The position numbers and the translations under genes are program-made. Positions 17,856 through 27,625 of a DNA stretch of 64,000 bases are shown here, piece by piece. The DNA lies in the NCBI GenBank assembly GCA_944390745.1, contig CALXQK010000015.1:1-64000 (forward strand), given 5' to 3'. Position 1 is the stretch's first letter; every line of letters begins with the position of its first letter. Under the pieces are notes generated by a model that did not search any database, had not been told where the DNA came from, and saw only the letters and a list, made by a program, of their open reading frames with translations. Origin of the DNA: an uncultured Duodenibacillus sp. Its GTDB lineage: Bacteria > Pseudomonadota > Gammaproteobacteria > Burkholderiales > Burkholderiaceae_F.

Positions 17856-18827
17856 CTAGCGCGGCTTTGCCGGGGTCTTTCCCCTGGCTTTTTCGGCCGG
17901 CGACGAGGCTGCGGCGGCGAGATCCTTCTCCCCGGGATGCGCCTCAAGCCAGCGGCGGTGCGAGTCCTCGCCCGGCAGCTGTGCGGCAAAGGCGTCGCGG
18001 TATCGGGCGTCGATCGACTCGGGATAGCCCTGCATCATGTCGGCCGTCCGGTCGAGGTTTTCAAGCACCTGCGCAAGACGCTGCACGGGGCCGTTGCGGG
18101 TGAGCGCCCGGCCGAGCTCGATTTTCATCGCGTCAAAGCGCGCCGACTCAATCACCACCGACCAGCTGCCGCGAAACGTGGCGTTCACCGCCTTCACGCG
18201 CGCCGAGACGCGCCGCGCCTGCTCCTCAAAAAGGGGCAGCAGCCGCACGGCCTCCTGCACGTACTGCGGATCTCCGGAAAACGTGGGCATGGCCATGAGC
18301 CGCTCGATGGGCTCGTCGTTGCTCACAAAGAGCACGCCCTCGTCGCTCACCAGCCGCCCGTCTTCAAAGATGGCCACCGCGCGGCGGCGCACCACGTCGA
18401 CATAAAGCGAGTGCGGCCACAGCCGCCGGACCGAGGCGCTCTTGATCCATGAAATCTCCTCGACGGCGCGCTTGACCGCGGCGATGTCGGCGGTGATCAT
18501 GTTGCCGCGCACGCTCGCGCGCACGGCGGAGGCGACCTCCTGCAGCCCGAGCGTCTCGACGGGGCCGCGCACCTCAACCGAGGAGACGGCCAGAAAGTCG
18601 GGCGCGGCAGCCTTCCAGCACAGGAAGACCGCGGCCGCCGCCAGCGCGGCAGCGGCAGCCGCGCGCAGCCGTCTTCTCCTGCGGCGGCCGCTCCCGGAGG
18701 CGGCGCCAGCCGTCTCGTCAGCGGCAGGGCCGGCCGCGGCGGCGCTCACAAAGCCCGCCGCGGATCGGTCCGCGGCTGCCGCCTTGCTGCGGGAGGCCTC
18801 GCCTGAAGCGTTTCTTGCTGCTGCCAT
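17856..18827 (-). CDS. ftsQ: Cell division protein FtsQ
   Basis: 323 residues. Cytoplasmic tail very rich in Ala/Ser (residues 1-50), an arginine cluster (GRRRRRRLR), one membrane span, then the periplasmic POTRA domain (FLAVSSVEVRGPVETLGLQEV..) and FtsQ domain (WIKSASVRRLWPHSLYVDVVRRRAVAIF is the conserved core). It bridges the early divisome to FtsL/FtsB. A Lys/Ala/Pro-rich tail ends the protein. Between ddl and ftsA in the usual order. Confidence 0.93.
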   Translation of the reverse strand: MAAARNASGEASRSKAAAADRSAAGFVSAAAAGPAADETAGAASGSGRRRRRRLRAAAAAALAAAAVFLCWKAAAPDFLAVSSVEVRGPVETLGLQEVASAVRASVRGNMITADIAAVKRAVEEISWIKSASVRRLWPHSLYVDVVRRRAVAIFEDGRLVSDEGVLFVSNDEPIERLMAMPTFSGDPQYVQEAVRLLPLFEEQARRVSARVKAVNATFRGSWSVVIESARFDAMKIELGRALTRNGPVQRLAQVLENLDRTADMMQGYPESIDARYRDAFAAQLPGEDSHRRWLEAHPGEKDLAAAASSPAEKARGKTPAKPR

Positions 18828-18855
18828 GCGCGTCGGTTCCGCCGCAAAAAAGTCC

Positions 18856-19860
18856 CTAGGCCTGCGCTGCGCGGGCCTTGTCCGCGCGCGGCTCGGGATA
18901 GTCGAGCGCGGCGTGCGCGGCCAGATACAGGCACAGCCCCGCGTAGTCGACGCCGACGGCTCGGGCGGCCATGGGCACGAGCGAATGCGGCGTCATGCCA
19001 GGGCTTGTGTTGATTTCAAGAAGCACGAACGAGCCGTCGGGGCGCAGCATCAGATCGGCGCGCGCCCAGCCGCGGGCGCCGATGGCCGCAAAGGCCTTCT
19101 CGGCGGCTGCGCGCACGGCGGCGTCTTGGGCCTCGGTGAGCCGCGCCGGGCAGTCGTAGGCGACGGCATTGCCGAAGTACTTGTTGTGATAATCGTAGTC
19201 GCCCTCGGGGGCGCGGATCTCAATGACCGGAAGCGCCCGTCCGGAGACGATCGCAATCGTGAGCTCCCTGCCGAAGATGCGCTCCTCGACAAGCGCGCCC
19301 TCGCCGCGCGCGAGCACCTCCTCGACGGCCTTGCCGAGCACGGCCTCGTCGGCGCCCGAAAGCTTGGAGACGCCGATTGAGGAGCCGTCGGCCACGGGCT
19401 TGACCACGAGGTCGGCTCCGAGCTCGGCGAGGATTGCGGCGGCCTCATCAGCGCTTTTTGCGCAGCGTCCGCGCGCCACGGGAAGTCCGGCCTCGCGCCA
19501 GAGCCTGCGGGTGAGATCCTTGTCCATGGCGACGGCGCTCGCGCACACGCCCGGCCCCGTGTAGGGAATGCGCAGATATTCAAGCACGCCCTGAATCGTG
19601 CCGTCCTCGCCGTAGCGGCCGTGCAGCGCGATGAAGGCCCGGTCAAAGCGGCCTCTGAGCGCCTCGACGGGCTGCTCGGCCGGATCAAACCCCTCGGCAT
19701 CAACCCCGCGCGAGCGCAGCGCCTCTAGCACGCCCGAGCCGCTTGAAAGCGACACCTCGCGCTCGGGACTCATCCCGCCCATGAGCACGGCCACGCGCCC
19801 GAGGCTGCCCGGATCAATGCGGTCGACTTCAGCCGCAGACAGAACGTGATCAGAAAGCAT
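18856..19860 (-). CDS. ddl: D-alanine--D-alanine ligase
   Basis: 334 residues from ATG 19860, which is preceded by AGGGG; a TTG six codons upstream is less likely. ATP-grasp ligase making D-Ala-D-Ala for the peptidoglycan pentapeptide. Motifs: VAVLMGGMSPEREVSLSSG, ALHGRYGEDGTIQGVLE, the omega loop KYFGNAVAYDCPARL, GARGWARADLML and LEINTSPGMTPHSLVPMAAR. The Tyr of the KYFG region and the terminal Asn-Thr-Pro-Gly match ligases that use D-Ala rather than D-Lac. DdlB position between murC and ftsQ. Confidence 0.96.
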   Translation of the reverse strand: MLSDHVLSAAEVDRIDPGSLGRVAVLMGGMSPEREVSLSSGSGVLEALRSRGVDAEGFDPAEQPVEALRGRFDRAFIALHGRYGEDGTIQGVLEYLRIPYTGPGVCASAVAMDKDLTRRLWREAGLPVARGRCAKSADEAAAILAELGADLVVKPVADGSSIGVSKLSGADEAVLGKAVEEVLARGEGALVEERIFGRELTIAIVSGRALPVIEIRAPEGDYDYHNKYFGNAVAYDCPARLTEAQDAAVRAAAEKAFAAIGARGWARADLMLRPDGSFVLLEINTSPGMTPHSLVPMAARAVGVDYAGLCLYLAAHAALDYPEPRADKARAAQA

Positions 19861-19942
19861 CGAAAACCCCTGCTTCAAAAATCATTGACCTGCAGGCGCA
19901 GCCCGTCCGGGCCGGTCCTGCGCTTTGCAAACAAGCATCCCG

Positions 19943-21325
<1,383 letters not shown>

Positions 21326-21807
21326 AACTTGTTCTTTCCTGTGCTGCGGCAGCCGTCGAAAAAAGTCGCCGGCGCCGCCTTTTTCGCGGAGCGCCAGCCT
21401 CAATTTTGCATAAGGCCCCGGAAACGAGGCCTAGCGGCGAAGTCAAAAATCGGCGCAATCGATTGATTTGAAAGGAAAAAGACGTTGCCTATCGGTGAAA
21501 TTTTAGGGTCCAGACCTGATAACCCAATAGGAACGTCCTCTCGCGAATTTTACAAATATCCGCGATGGATTTAGCCGCCTCGCTGTGCTTCGGGACGACT
21601 CAAAAATCACCCCCATGCAGGGTCCTGGACGCCAGCGCTCGTGACGGATGCCGATCGCGGCAGCAGAGCGCCGCCAAACGTCTTTTCCTTGAGCCGCTCC
21701 GAAAGGGGTGCCAGTGAGATGCAGGAAGAGGAGCAAAACCGCAGGAGGCTCGCTGCTTTCCTTCAAAAAAACGCTCGGCAAAATCCAGCCGCTCAAATAT
21801 TGACAAG

Positions 21808-21950
21808 AAAAAAAAGGCCCGGATTTCCCGATGCCCATGATCAATTGGGCACCCGTACTCTCGAGGGCCGTATGGGGAACCCCACGGTGCGGGCTTTCGT
21901 CTGCGGCTTGCGCCGCCAGGCGAGCCTGGCGAGGTTCTGTGGGGAAAATT
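21808..21950 (-). ncRNA. Candidate structured RNA with terminal U-tract
   Basis: On the minus strand CCCCAC (21944-21939) can pair with GTGGGG (21885-21880). It encloses the perfect hairpin GCCAGGC-TC-GCCTGGC (21930-21915) and the alternative hairpin GCGGC-GCAA-GCCGC (21916-21903). Downstream GTGCCCA/TGGGCAT pairs, and the segment ends in TTTTTTTT (21815-21808). The shape suits a small terminated RNA, but I recognise no known family (not 6S, tmRNA or RNase P by their conserved sequences), and no convincing promoter is seen. Confidence 0.3.
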
Positions 21951-21994
21951 CTGTCCTGGCTTCTTCAGGAACGAAAGAGCGGCGCGTTCTTTGC

Positions 21995-22008
21995 CTGATG
22001 CAAATCAA
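21995..22008. promoter_or_regulatory. FNR/CRP-family-like palindrome
   Basis: CTGAT-GCAA-ATCAA differs at one position from the FNR consensus TTGAT-N4-ATCAA. No matching -10 lies at the usual distance on either strand, so function is doubtful. Confidence 0.25.
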
Positions 22009-22066
22009 CGGGCTCTTTCACAAGACTGCAGCTTCGGGACAGGGAGGGGCTGCGGTGAAAACTTGC

Positions 22067-22103
22067 AAAAAAGGCGGCCGGCCGTCTTTTGCAGCCAGCC
22101 GCC
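22067..22103 (-). terminator. Rho-independent terminator after murG
   Basis: GGCGGCTGGC pairs with GCCGGCCGCC (ten pairs, one G-U), loop of 11, then TTTTTT. It is 60 bases after the murG stop and would end the upstream dcw transcript. Confidence 0.88.
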
Positions 22104-22163
22104 GGCAACCGGATGCCGGAGCTCGATTGCCAGAATCCGCCTTGAGCCCGGTTCGCGCGGAAT

Positions 22164-23249
22164 TCAGACCTGGCCGGCCGCGCGCTCGATGATGTCGGCC
22201 ACGGCCTGGGCGGCATGCGGACGCGCCAGCGCCCGGGCCTTCTGCGCCATTGCAAGAATCTTGTCGCGGTTGGTGCTCATCAGAATGCCGAAGAGGTGTT
22301 CGGGCGTGAGCTGCGGCTGCTCAAGCAGAATCGCCGCGCCGTTGTCCTGCATGTAGCGGGCGTTGCCGAGCTGATGCTGCGTGGTCTTCACCACAAAGGG
22401 CACGAGAATGCTCGCAGCGCCCGCCGCGCACAGCTCGCTGACGGTCATCGCGCCCGAGCGGCACAGCACGAGGTCGCTGTCGCGATAGGCCGAGGCCATG
22501 TCGTCGATGAAGCCCCGCACGTCGGCCTCGATGCCGAGGCTGTCGTAGAGCGCGCGCACCTTTTCGACGTTCTTGACGCCCGTCTGGTGCACGACCTGCG
22601 GGCGGCGCTCCTTGTCAAAGAGCGCCAGCGCCTTCGGAACGGTCTCATTTAAAACCTGCGCGCCGAGGCTGCCGCCGAAGACGAGAAGCCGAAGCGGCCC
22701 CGTGCGGCCCGCAAGGCGCGCCTCGGGCGCCTCAAGCGCCTCAATCTCGGCGCGCACGGGGTTGCCCGTGATGCTGCCCTTGCCGCGCGCATAGGAGCGC
22801 GCCGAGCCGGCAAAGCCGCAGGCGACGGCCGCAGCCTGGTCCATCACGAGCTTGGAGCTCAGGAGCAGCTCCGCGTCGCAGTTCATGAGCACCACAGGCG
22901 TGCCGTTTTTGCGCGCGCCCGAGCACACGGGCACGGCCACGTAGCCGCCGGTCGTAAAGAGCACGTCGGGCTTCATCTGCGCCACGAGGGTCCTGGCGCG
23001 GCGCGAGGCGAGCACGAGCTTGACCATGCCGCGCAGCATGCCGAAAAGCCCCTTGCCGCGCACGCCCTGAAAATCCAGCCCGGTAAAGGGGATGTTCTCG
23101 CGCGCCACGAGGCCGCCCTCCATGCCGGTGCGCGTGCCGATCCAGCTCACGCGCCAGCCGCGGCGCTTGAGCTCCCGGGCGACGGCAAGTCCCGGCATGA
23201 CGTGTCCGCCCGTGCCGGCGGCGCTGATCAAAAGATGCTTTTCACTCAT
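22164..23249 (-). CDS. murG: UDP-N-acetylglucosamine--N-acetylmuramyl-(pentapeptide) pyrophosphoryl-undecaprenol GlcNAc transferase
   Basis: 361 residues. Membrane-associated GT28 (GT-B fold) enzyme converting lipid I to lipid II. Glycine loops: SAAGTGGHVMPGLAVARELK near the N-terminus and FTTGGYVAVPVCSGARKNG; C-domain LLVFGGSLGAQVLNETVPKA and the UDP-GlcNAc site VLCRSGAMTVSELCAAGAASILVPF..T..HQ. It is the last gene before the strong terminator. Confidence 0.97.
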   Translation of the reverse strand: MSEKHLLISAAGTGGHVMPGLAVARELKRRGWRVSWIGTRTGMEGGLVARENIPFTGLDFQGVRGKGLFGMLRGMVKLVLASRRARTLVAQMKPDVLFTTGGYVAVPVCSGARKNGTPVVLMNCDAELLLSSKLVMDQAAAVACGFAGSARSYARGKGSITGNPVRAEIEALEAPEARLAGRTGPLRLLVFGGSLGAQVLNETVPKALALFDKERRPQVVHQTGVKNVEKVRALYDSLGIEADVRGFIDDMASAYRDSDLVLCRSGAMTVSELCAAGAASILVPFVVKTTQHQLGNARYMQDNGAAILLEQPQLTPEHLFGILMSTNRDKILAMAQKARALARPHAAQAVADIIERAAGQV

Positions 23250-23342
23250 GAAGTCCCAATGCCCCCGGCCTTGTGCGCGGGGGCCCGTGCAGAGGTTGGC
23301 GCCTGCCCTGGGCGGCAGGCGGCAGACAGCGGGCGAAAGGCC

Positions 23343-24584
23343 CTAAACCTTTCCGCCGCGCATCAGAATGCGGTTTTCCCGGTCGGCGCGCAGCAGCAGG
23401 GCGATCGCAGCAATTGTAGCCATCAGCGAGGAGCCGCCGTAGCTCATGATGGGCAGCGTGAGCCCCTTGGTGGGAAAGAGCCCCGTGGCCACGCCCGCGT
23501 TGATGACCACCTGCACGCCGATCCAGATGCCCACGCCCTCGGCCACAAGGCCGGAAAACACACGGTCGAGCTTGATGGCCTGCCGTCCGATCGCAAAGGC
23601 GCGGCGCACAAGCCAGTAGTACGCTGCCAGAACCGAGATCACGCCCGCAAAGCCCAGCTCCTCGCCCACCACGGCAAGGATGAAGTCGGTGTGCGCCTCG
23701 GGCAGATAGTGCAGCTTCTCCACGGACGCCCCGAGGCCGACCCCGAAGAGCTCCCCGCGCCCGAAGGCAATGAGCGAGTGGCTCAGCTGATAGCCCTTGT
23801 CAAGGGCGTATTCGCTGCTCCAGGGATCAAGATAGGCCATCACGCGCTGCACGCGCCAGGGCGAGTCGTAGATCATGAGCGCCACCACAAGGGCCACCGC
23901 CACGAGCACCACGATGAAGATGCGCATGTTGAGGCCCCCGAGAAAAAGCACGCCCATGGCGATGCAGACGATGACGACGATGGCGCCCAGATCGGGCTGC
24001 ACGCTGATCAGGCCCGCAACAAGGCACATCACCACCGCCATGGGCCCCAGGCCCTTCGTAAAGGAGTGCATGTACTCCTGGCGCTGCACGGTGAAGTAGG
24101 CCGCGCCCACAAGGGCCGCGAACTTTGCAAACTCCGTCACCTGAAAGTTGAGAACGCCCGGAATCGAAATCCAGCGCCGCGAGCCGTTGACCGACATGCC
24201 CACGCCGGGAATGAGCACCGCCCCGAGAAGCAGCACGGCAACGAGCACCAGGGCGGGTGCAAGCTTGTTCCAGACGCGCATCGGCACGCGGTAGACGACG
24301 CAGCCCGCGGCCAGACTGATGCCGATGAACATCAGGTGCCGCAGAAGAAAGTGGTAGGGCGAGGTGTTGTACTTGGGACTGTCGGCAAGCGATATTGAGG
24401 CCGAGTAGACCATCAGGGCGCCGAGCGCAAGAAGCCCGGCCACAATGCACACGACCACCCAGTCGGTTCCGTCAGGCTTGACGGCCGTCCCGCGCCCGGA
24501 CAAAACGGGCTCGTCGTTCCAGGCGTTCCAGGCGCCGGCCGCGCCCTGCGCGGGCCTGTCCCTGCCGCGGCTCCAGAAGGCCAT
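23343..24584 (-). CDS. ftsW: Lipid II glycosyltransferase / divisome protein FtsW
   Basis: 413 residues, SEDS family with ten hydrophobic spans after a cytoplasmic tail of about 45 residues. Septal peptidoglycan polymerase working with FtsI. Signatures: VYSASISLADSPKYNTSPYHFLLRHL, NGSRRWISIPGVLNFQVTEFAK, QPDLGAIVVIVCIAMGVLFLGG, and AHTDFILAVVGEELGFAG, whose region contains the catalytic Asp. C-terminal KGLTLPIMSYGGSSLM is the SEDS hallmark. It starts two bases after the murD stop. Confidence 0.96.
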   Translation of the reverse strand: MAFWSRGRDRPAQGAAGAWNAWNDEPVLSGRGTAVKPDGTDWVVVCIVAGLLALGALMVYSASISLADSPKYNTSPYHFLLRHLMFIGISLAAGCVVYRVPMRVWNKLAPALVLVAVLLLGAVLIPGVGMSVNGSRRWISIPGVLNFQVTEFAKFAALVGAAYFTVQRQEYMHSFTKGLGPMAVVMCLVAGLISVQPDLGAIVVIVCIAMGVLFLGGLNMRIFIVVLVAVALVVALMIYDSPWRVQRVMAYLDPWSSEYALDKGYQLSHSLIAFGRGELFGVGLGASVEKLHYLPEAHTDFILAVVGEELGFAGVISVLAAYYWLVRRAFAIGRQAIKLDRVFSGLVAEGVGIWIGVQVVINAGVATGLFPTKGLTLPIMSYGGSSLMATIAAIALLLRADRENRILMRGGKV

Positions 24585-24586
24585 CC

Positions 24587-26239
24587 TCAGCGCCCTCCCC
24601 CGTTGCCGTCAGCCTGTCGGGGGCTGGATTGCGCCTCCCCGGCAATCTGACGCGCGCGCGCGACAAACCGCGCGCTTCTTTCGGCATAGTCGCGAAACAT
24701 GTCCCAGCTCGCGCACGCCGGCGAGAGCAGCACCACCGGAAGGGCGCCGCCCGTCTGCGCGCAGCGCTGCGCCTCGGCCCGGGCCGCGCGCCAGGCGGCG
24801 TCGACGGCCGCCTCAAAATCAACTCCCGCCTCCTCATAGGACACTCCGGCCTGCTCGAGCGCCGGGCGAATGGCCGGCGCATCGCGTCCGATGAGCACGG
24901 CGTGAACGGCATGGCGGGCAAGCGCCTGCGCAAGCGGCGCAAAGTTCTGCCCCTTGCCGTCGCCGCCCAGAATGATGCTGCTCTTGCGGCCGCTCTTTCC
25001 GAGTCCCTCGAGCGCGGCGATGGTCGCGCCCACGTTGGTTCCCTTGCTGTCGTCTATGAACTCAATGCCCTCGATCTCAAGCACGGGCTGCACGCGGTGC
25101 GGCTCGCCCGCATAGTTCTTGAGCGCCTCGAGCGCAGGCCCAAGCGGCAGCCCCGCGCTCTTGATGAGCGCCAGCGCCGCAAGCGCGTTCATCGCGTTGT
25201 GCCGGCCGCGCACCTTGAGCGCCTCAACCGGCATGAGAAGGTTCTTCTGCACGGGCTCGGCCGCAAGCATCGCGGCCTTGGTGGCGCCCGCCGGGGCGTG
25301 CGGCATCGCCGCAAGCCACTCCAGACCCCCGTCGCGGGCGATGCCCCACTGTCCGAAGGGCGCCTCGCGCGCGGGATCGGCGTCGGCAAAAACCTCCACA
25401 AGCGCCGGGTCGACGCCTTCGGCGCAGCGCATCACCACCGGATCCTCGGCATTGAGCACGCGCCGCGTGCCGCTTTTGAAGATGCGCATCTTGGCCGCGG
25501 CATACGCCTCAATGGATCCGTGCCAGTCGACATGATCCTCGGTGAGGTTCAGAAAGGCGGCCGCCGTGCACTCAAGGCTTTGCGTCGTCTGCAGCTGAAA
25601 GCTTGAGAGCTCGAGCACCCAGACCTCGGGCAGGTCGCCCGCCGCAAGCAGCCGGTCAAGCTCGACCACCGCGTTGGGACCGATGTTTCCGGCCACGCAC
25701 ACCGAGCGGCCGCCGGCGGCGGCCATCGCGCCCGTCATCGAGGTGGTGGTGGTCTTGCCGTTGGTGCCGGTGACGGCAATCACAATCGGACGGTAGCCCC
25801 GGAAGGACGCCAGGCGCGCGAGCTCCCGGGCAAAGAGTTCAATTTCGCCCGCCGTGTCGATGCCGAGCTGCCGGGCACGGGCAACGAGACCCGCGGCCTG
25901 CGAGTGCTCAGGCGACAGCCCCGGGCTCAGAACGAGAAGATCGTCGTCGGGGCGAAGCATCTGCGCATCAAGCCCGCCGCCCGAAAAGGCGATGCCCTCA
26001 GACTGGAGCGCCGCGGCAAGCGGGGGATTTTCGCGGGTGTCGGCAACGCGCACCGTCCAGCCGCGACGGTACAGAAAGCGGGCCGCCGCGGCGCCCGAGG
26101 CGCCGCAGCCGAGTACGAGCGCGCTCTTGCCGCAGGGCACGCGCACGATTTCGCACGCCGCTGCTGCCGCGCATCTCGAGGCGCCTGCGCAGCCGCCGGC
26201 CGCTGCGGACTTGTCTGTCGTCTGACGGGTGTCTGTCAT
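24587..26239 (-). CDS. murD: UDP-N-acetylmuramoylalanine--D-glutamate ligase
   Basis: 550 residues, longer than E. coli MurD (438) owing to an Ala/Cys-rich N-terminal leader of about 36 residues and to insertions known in betaproteobacterial MurD. Ligase adding D-Glu to UDP-MurNAc-L-Ala. Motifs: SALVLGCGASGAAAARFL, LVLSPGLSPEHSQ, ATP loop VTGTNGKTTTTSMTGAM, NLTEDHVDWHGSIEAYAAAK, and C-terminal FIDDSKGTNVGATIAALEG. A later start may be used, as the leader is low complexity; no other ATG before the domain is available in frame. Confidence 0.95.
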   Translation of the reverse strand: MTDTRQTTDKSAAAGGCAGASRCAAAAACEIVRVPCGKSALVLGCGASGAAAARFLYRRGWTVRVADTRENPPLAAALQSEGIAFSGGGLDAQMLRPDDDLLVLSPGLSPEHSQAAGLVARARQLGIDTAGEIELFARELARLASFRGYRPIVIAVTGTNGKTTTTSMTGAMAAAGGRSVCVAGNIGPNAVVELDRLLAAGDLPEVWVLELSSFQLQTTQSLECTAAAFLNLTEDHVDWHGSIEAYAAAKMRIFKSGTRRVLNAEDPVVMRCAEGVDPALVEVFADADPAREAPFGQWGIARDGGLEWLAAMPHAPAGATKAAMLAAEPVQKNLLMPVEALKVRGRHNAMNALAALALIKSAGLPLGPALEALKNYAGEPHRVQPVLEIEGIEFIDDSKGTNVGATIAALEGLGKSGRKSSIILGGDGKGQNFAPLAQALARHAVHAVLIGRDAPAIRPALEQAGVSYEEAGVDFEAAVDAAWRAARAEAQRCAQTGGALPVVLLSPACASWDMFRDYAERSARFVARARQIAGEAQSSPRQADGNGGGR

Positions 26240-26306
26240 GGTTGTGAGCCTCGGAATCTTCAGTTGCGCCTGCCGCCGCCGGGGGCGCCGGGCCGTGTGT
26301 TTTCGT

Positions 26307-27461
26307 CTATCGGATCTTGAGCGTGCTCAGGCCGATCAGCACGAGGATGAAGGTGATGATCCAGAAGCGCACCACCACCTGCGTCTCCTTCCAGCCCTTG
26401 AGCTCGAAGTGGTGGTGAATCGGAGCCATCAGGAAGAACCGCTTGCCGTGCGTGAGCCGAAAGTACGTGGTCTGGATCATCACCGAAACGGTTTCGACCA
26501 CGAAGATGCCGCCCATGATGGCCAGCACGATCTCCTGGCGCGTGATGACGGCGATCGTGCCGAGCGCGCCGCCCAGGGCAAGCGCTCCCACGTCCCCCAT
26601 GAAGACCTGCGCCGGATAGCAGTTGAACCACAGGAAGGCCAGTCCTGCGCCGGCAATGGCCGCGCAGACGACCACGAGCTCGCCCGCGCCCGGGATGTAT
26701 TCAAACAAAAGATACTGCGAGAAGTCCGGGCGGCCGATCACGTAGGCAAAGATCCCCAGCGCCGAGCCCACCATCACGCAGGGCATGATCGCCAGACCGT
26801 CAAGTCCGTCGGTGAGGTTGACGGCGTTCGAGGTGCCCACGATCACGATCCAGGTGAGCACGATGAAGCCCCACACGCCGAAGGGAAAGGCAATCTGCTT
26901 GAAAAACGGCACGGTGAGCGCCAGCTTGTCGAGCTGCTGCAGCTCAAAGCCGTTTTCAACCCAGGAGAGCACCATCGCGCCGATGTGGGAGTTCTCAGGC
27001 ATGGAGACCGCAAAGGCGAGGTAGACCGCGGCAAAAAAGCCGATGAGGCTCTGCCAGCCGAACTTCTCGCGCGCGCTCATGCCCTTGGGGTCGTGGTGCA
27101 CGACCTTGCGGTAGTCGTCGCTCCAGCCCACGAACCCGTAGCCCAGGGTGACGAAGAGCACCACCCAGACGAAGCGGTTCGAGAGGTCCATCCACAGCAG
27201 CGACGAAATGCCGATGGCCACCAGAATCAGGACGCCGCCCATTGTGGGCGTGCCGTCCTTGACGAGGTGCGTCTTGGGGCCGCACGTGCGCACGGCCTGT
27301 CCGATTCTGAGCTTCTTCAACTCGGCAATCACGCGCGGACCCGCGCAAAAGCCGATGGCCATGGCCGTGAGGGCGGCCATCACCGCCCGCAGGCTGAGAT
27401 AGTTGAAGACGCTGAAGAAACGGATGTCCTCAGAAAGCCATTGAAAAAGCGATAGCAGCAT
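26307..27461 (-). CDS. mraY: Phospho-N-acetylmuramoyl-pentapeptide-transferase
   Basis: 384 residues, about ten membrane spans. Transfers phospho-MurNAc-pentapeptide to undecaprenyl phosphate, making lipid I at the inner face of the membrane. Signatures: [20 protein letters not shown], the Asp-Asp motif [31 protein letters not shown], and [14 protein letters not shown], and the C-terminal [11 protein letters not shown] metal/His motif. Standard position between murF and murD. Confidence 0.98.
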   Translation of the reverse strand: MLLSLFQWLSEDIRFFSVFNYLSLRAVMAALTAMAIGFCAGPRVIAELKKLRIGQAVRTCGPKTHLVKDGTPTMGGVLILVAIGISSLLWMDLSNRFVWVVLFVTLGYGFVGWSDDYRKVVHHDPKGMSAREKFGWQSLIGFFAAVYLAFAVSMPENSHIGAMVLSWVENGFELQQLDKLALTVPFFKQIAFPFGVWGFIVLTWIVIVGTSNAVNLTDGLDGLAIMPCVMVGSALGIFAYVIGRPDFSQYLLFEYIPGAGELVVVCAAIAGAGLAFLWFNCYPAQVFMGDVGALALGGALGTIAVITRQEIVLAIMGGIFVVETVSVMIQTTYFRLTHGKRFFLMAPIHHHFELKGWKETQVVVRFWIITFILVLIGLSTLKIR

Positions 27462-27590
27462 GAATCAAAAACCGTGGCGCAAAGCCTGTGTCCGGCCCCG
27501 CTCAAAGGGCCGCATTCGTTTCAAACATCGCGCGCCGGGACCCTCAAGAAAAGGGGGCGCGCTCTTCTTATTTCATTGCCCTGCCCCGCC

Positions 27591-27610
27591 CCTGCGGGCG
27601 CGCCCGCAGG
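27591..27610 (-). repeat. Perfect 20-base palindrome between murF and mraY
   Basis: CCTGCGGGCG followed directly by CGCCCGCAGG. There is no T-run after it on the minus strand, so it is not a normal terminator. It lies 15 bases after the murF stop. Confidence 0.6.
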
Positions 27611-27625
27611 AACCGCCGCCCCAGG

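Larger units (their letters stand above)
21326..22163. other. 838-base non-coding gap between murG and murC
   Basis: No frame here reads like a protein. It contains, from right to left on the minus strand: the murG terminator (22067-22103), an FNR-like palindrome (21995-22008), a densely self-complementary stretch (21880-21944), a T8 run preceded by paired segments (21808-21850), and AT-rich sequence before murC that probably holds its promoter. Such a gap inside the dcw cluster is unusual. Confidence 0.6.

Noticed and set aside
21503-21844. 113-codon minus-strand frame in the murG-murC gap
   Set aside because: No ribosome binding site, no domain, and it runs through the candidate terminator. 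Composition looks non-coding.
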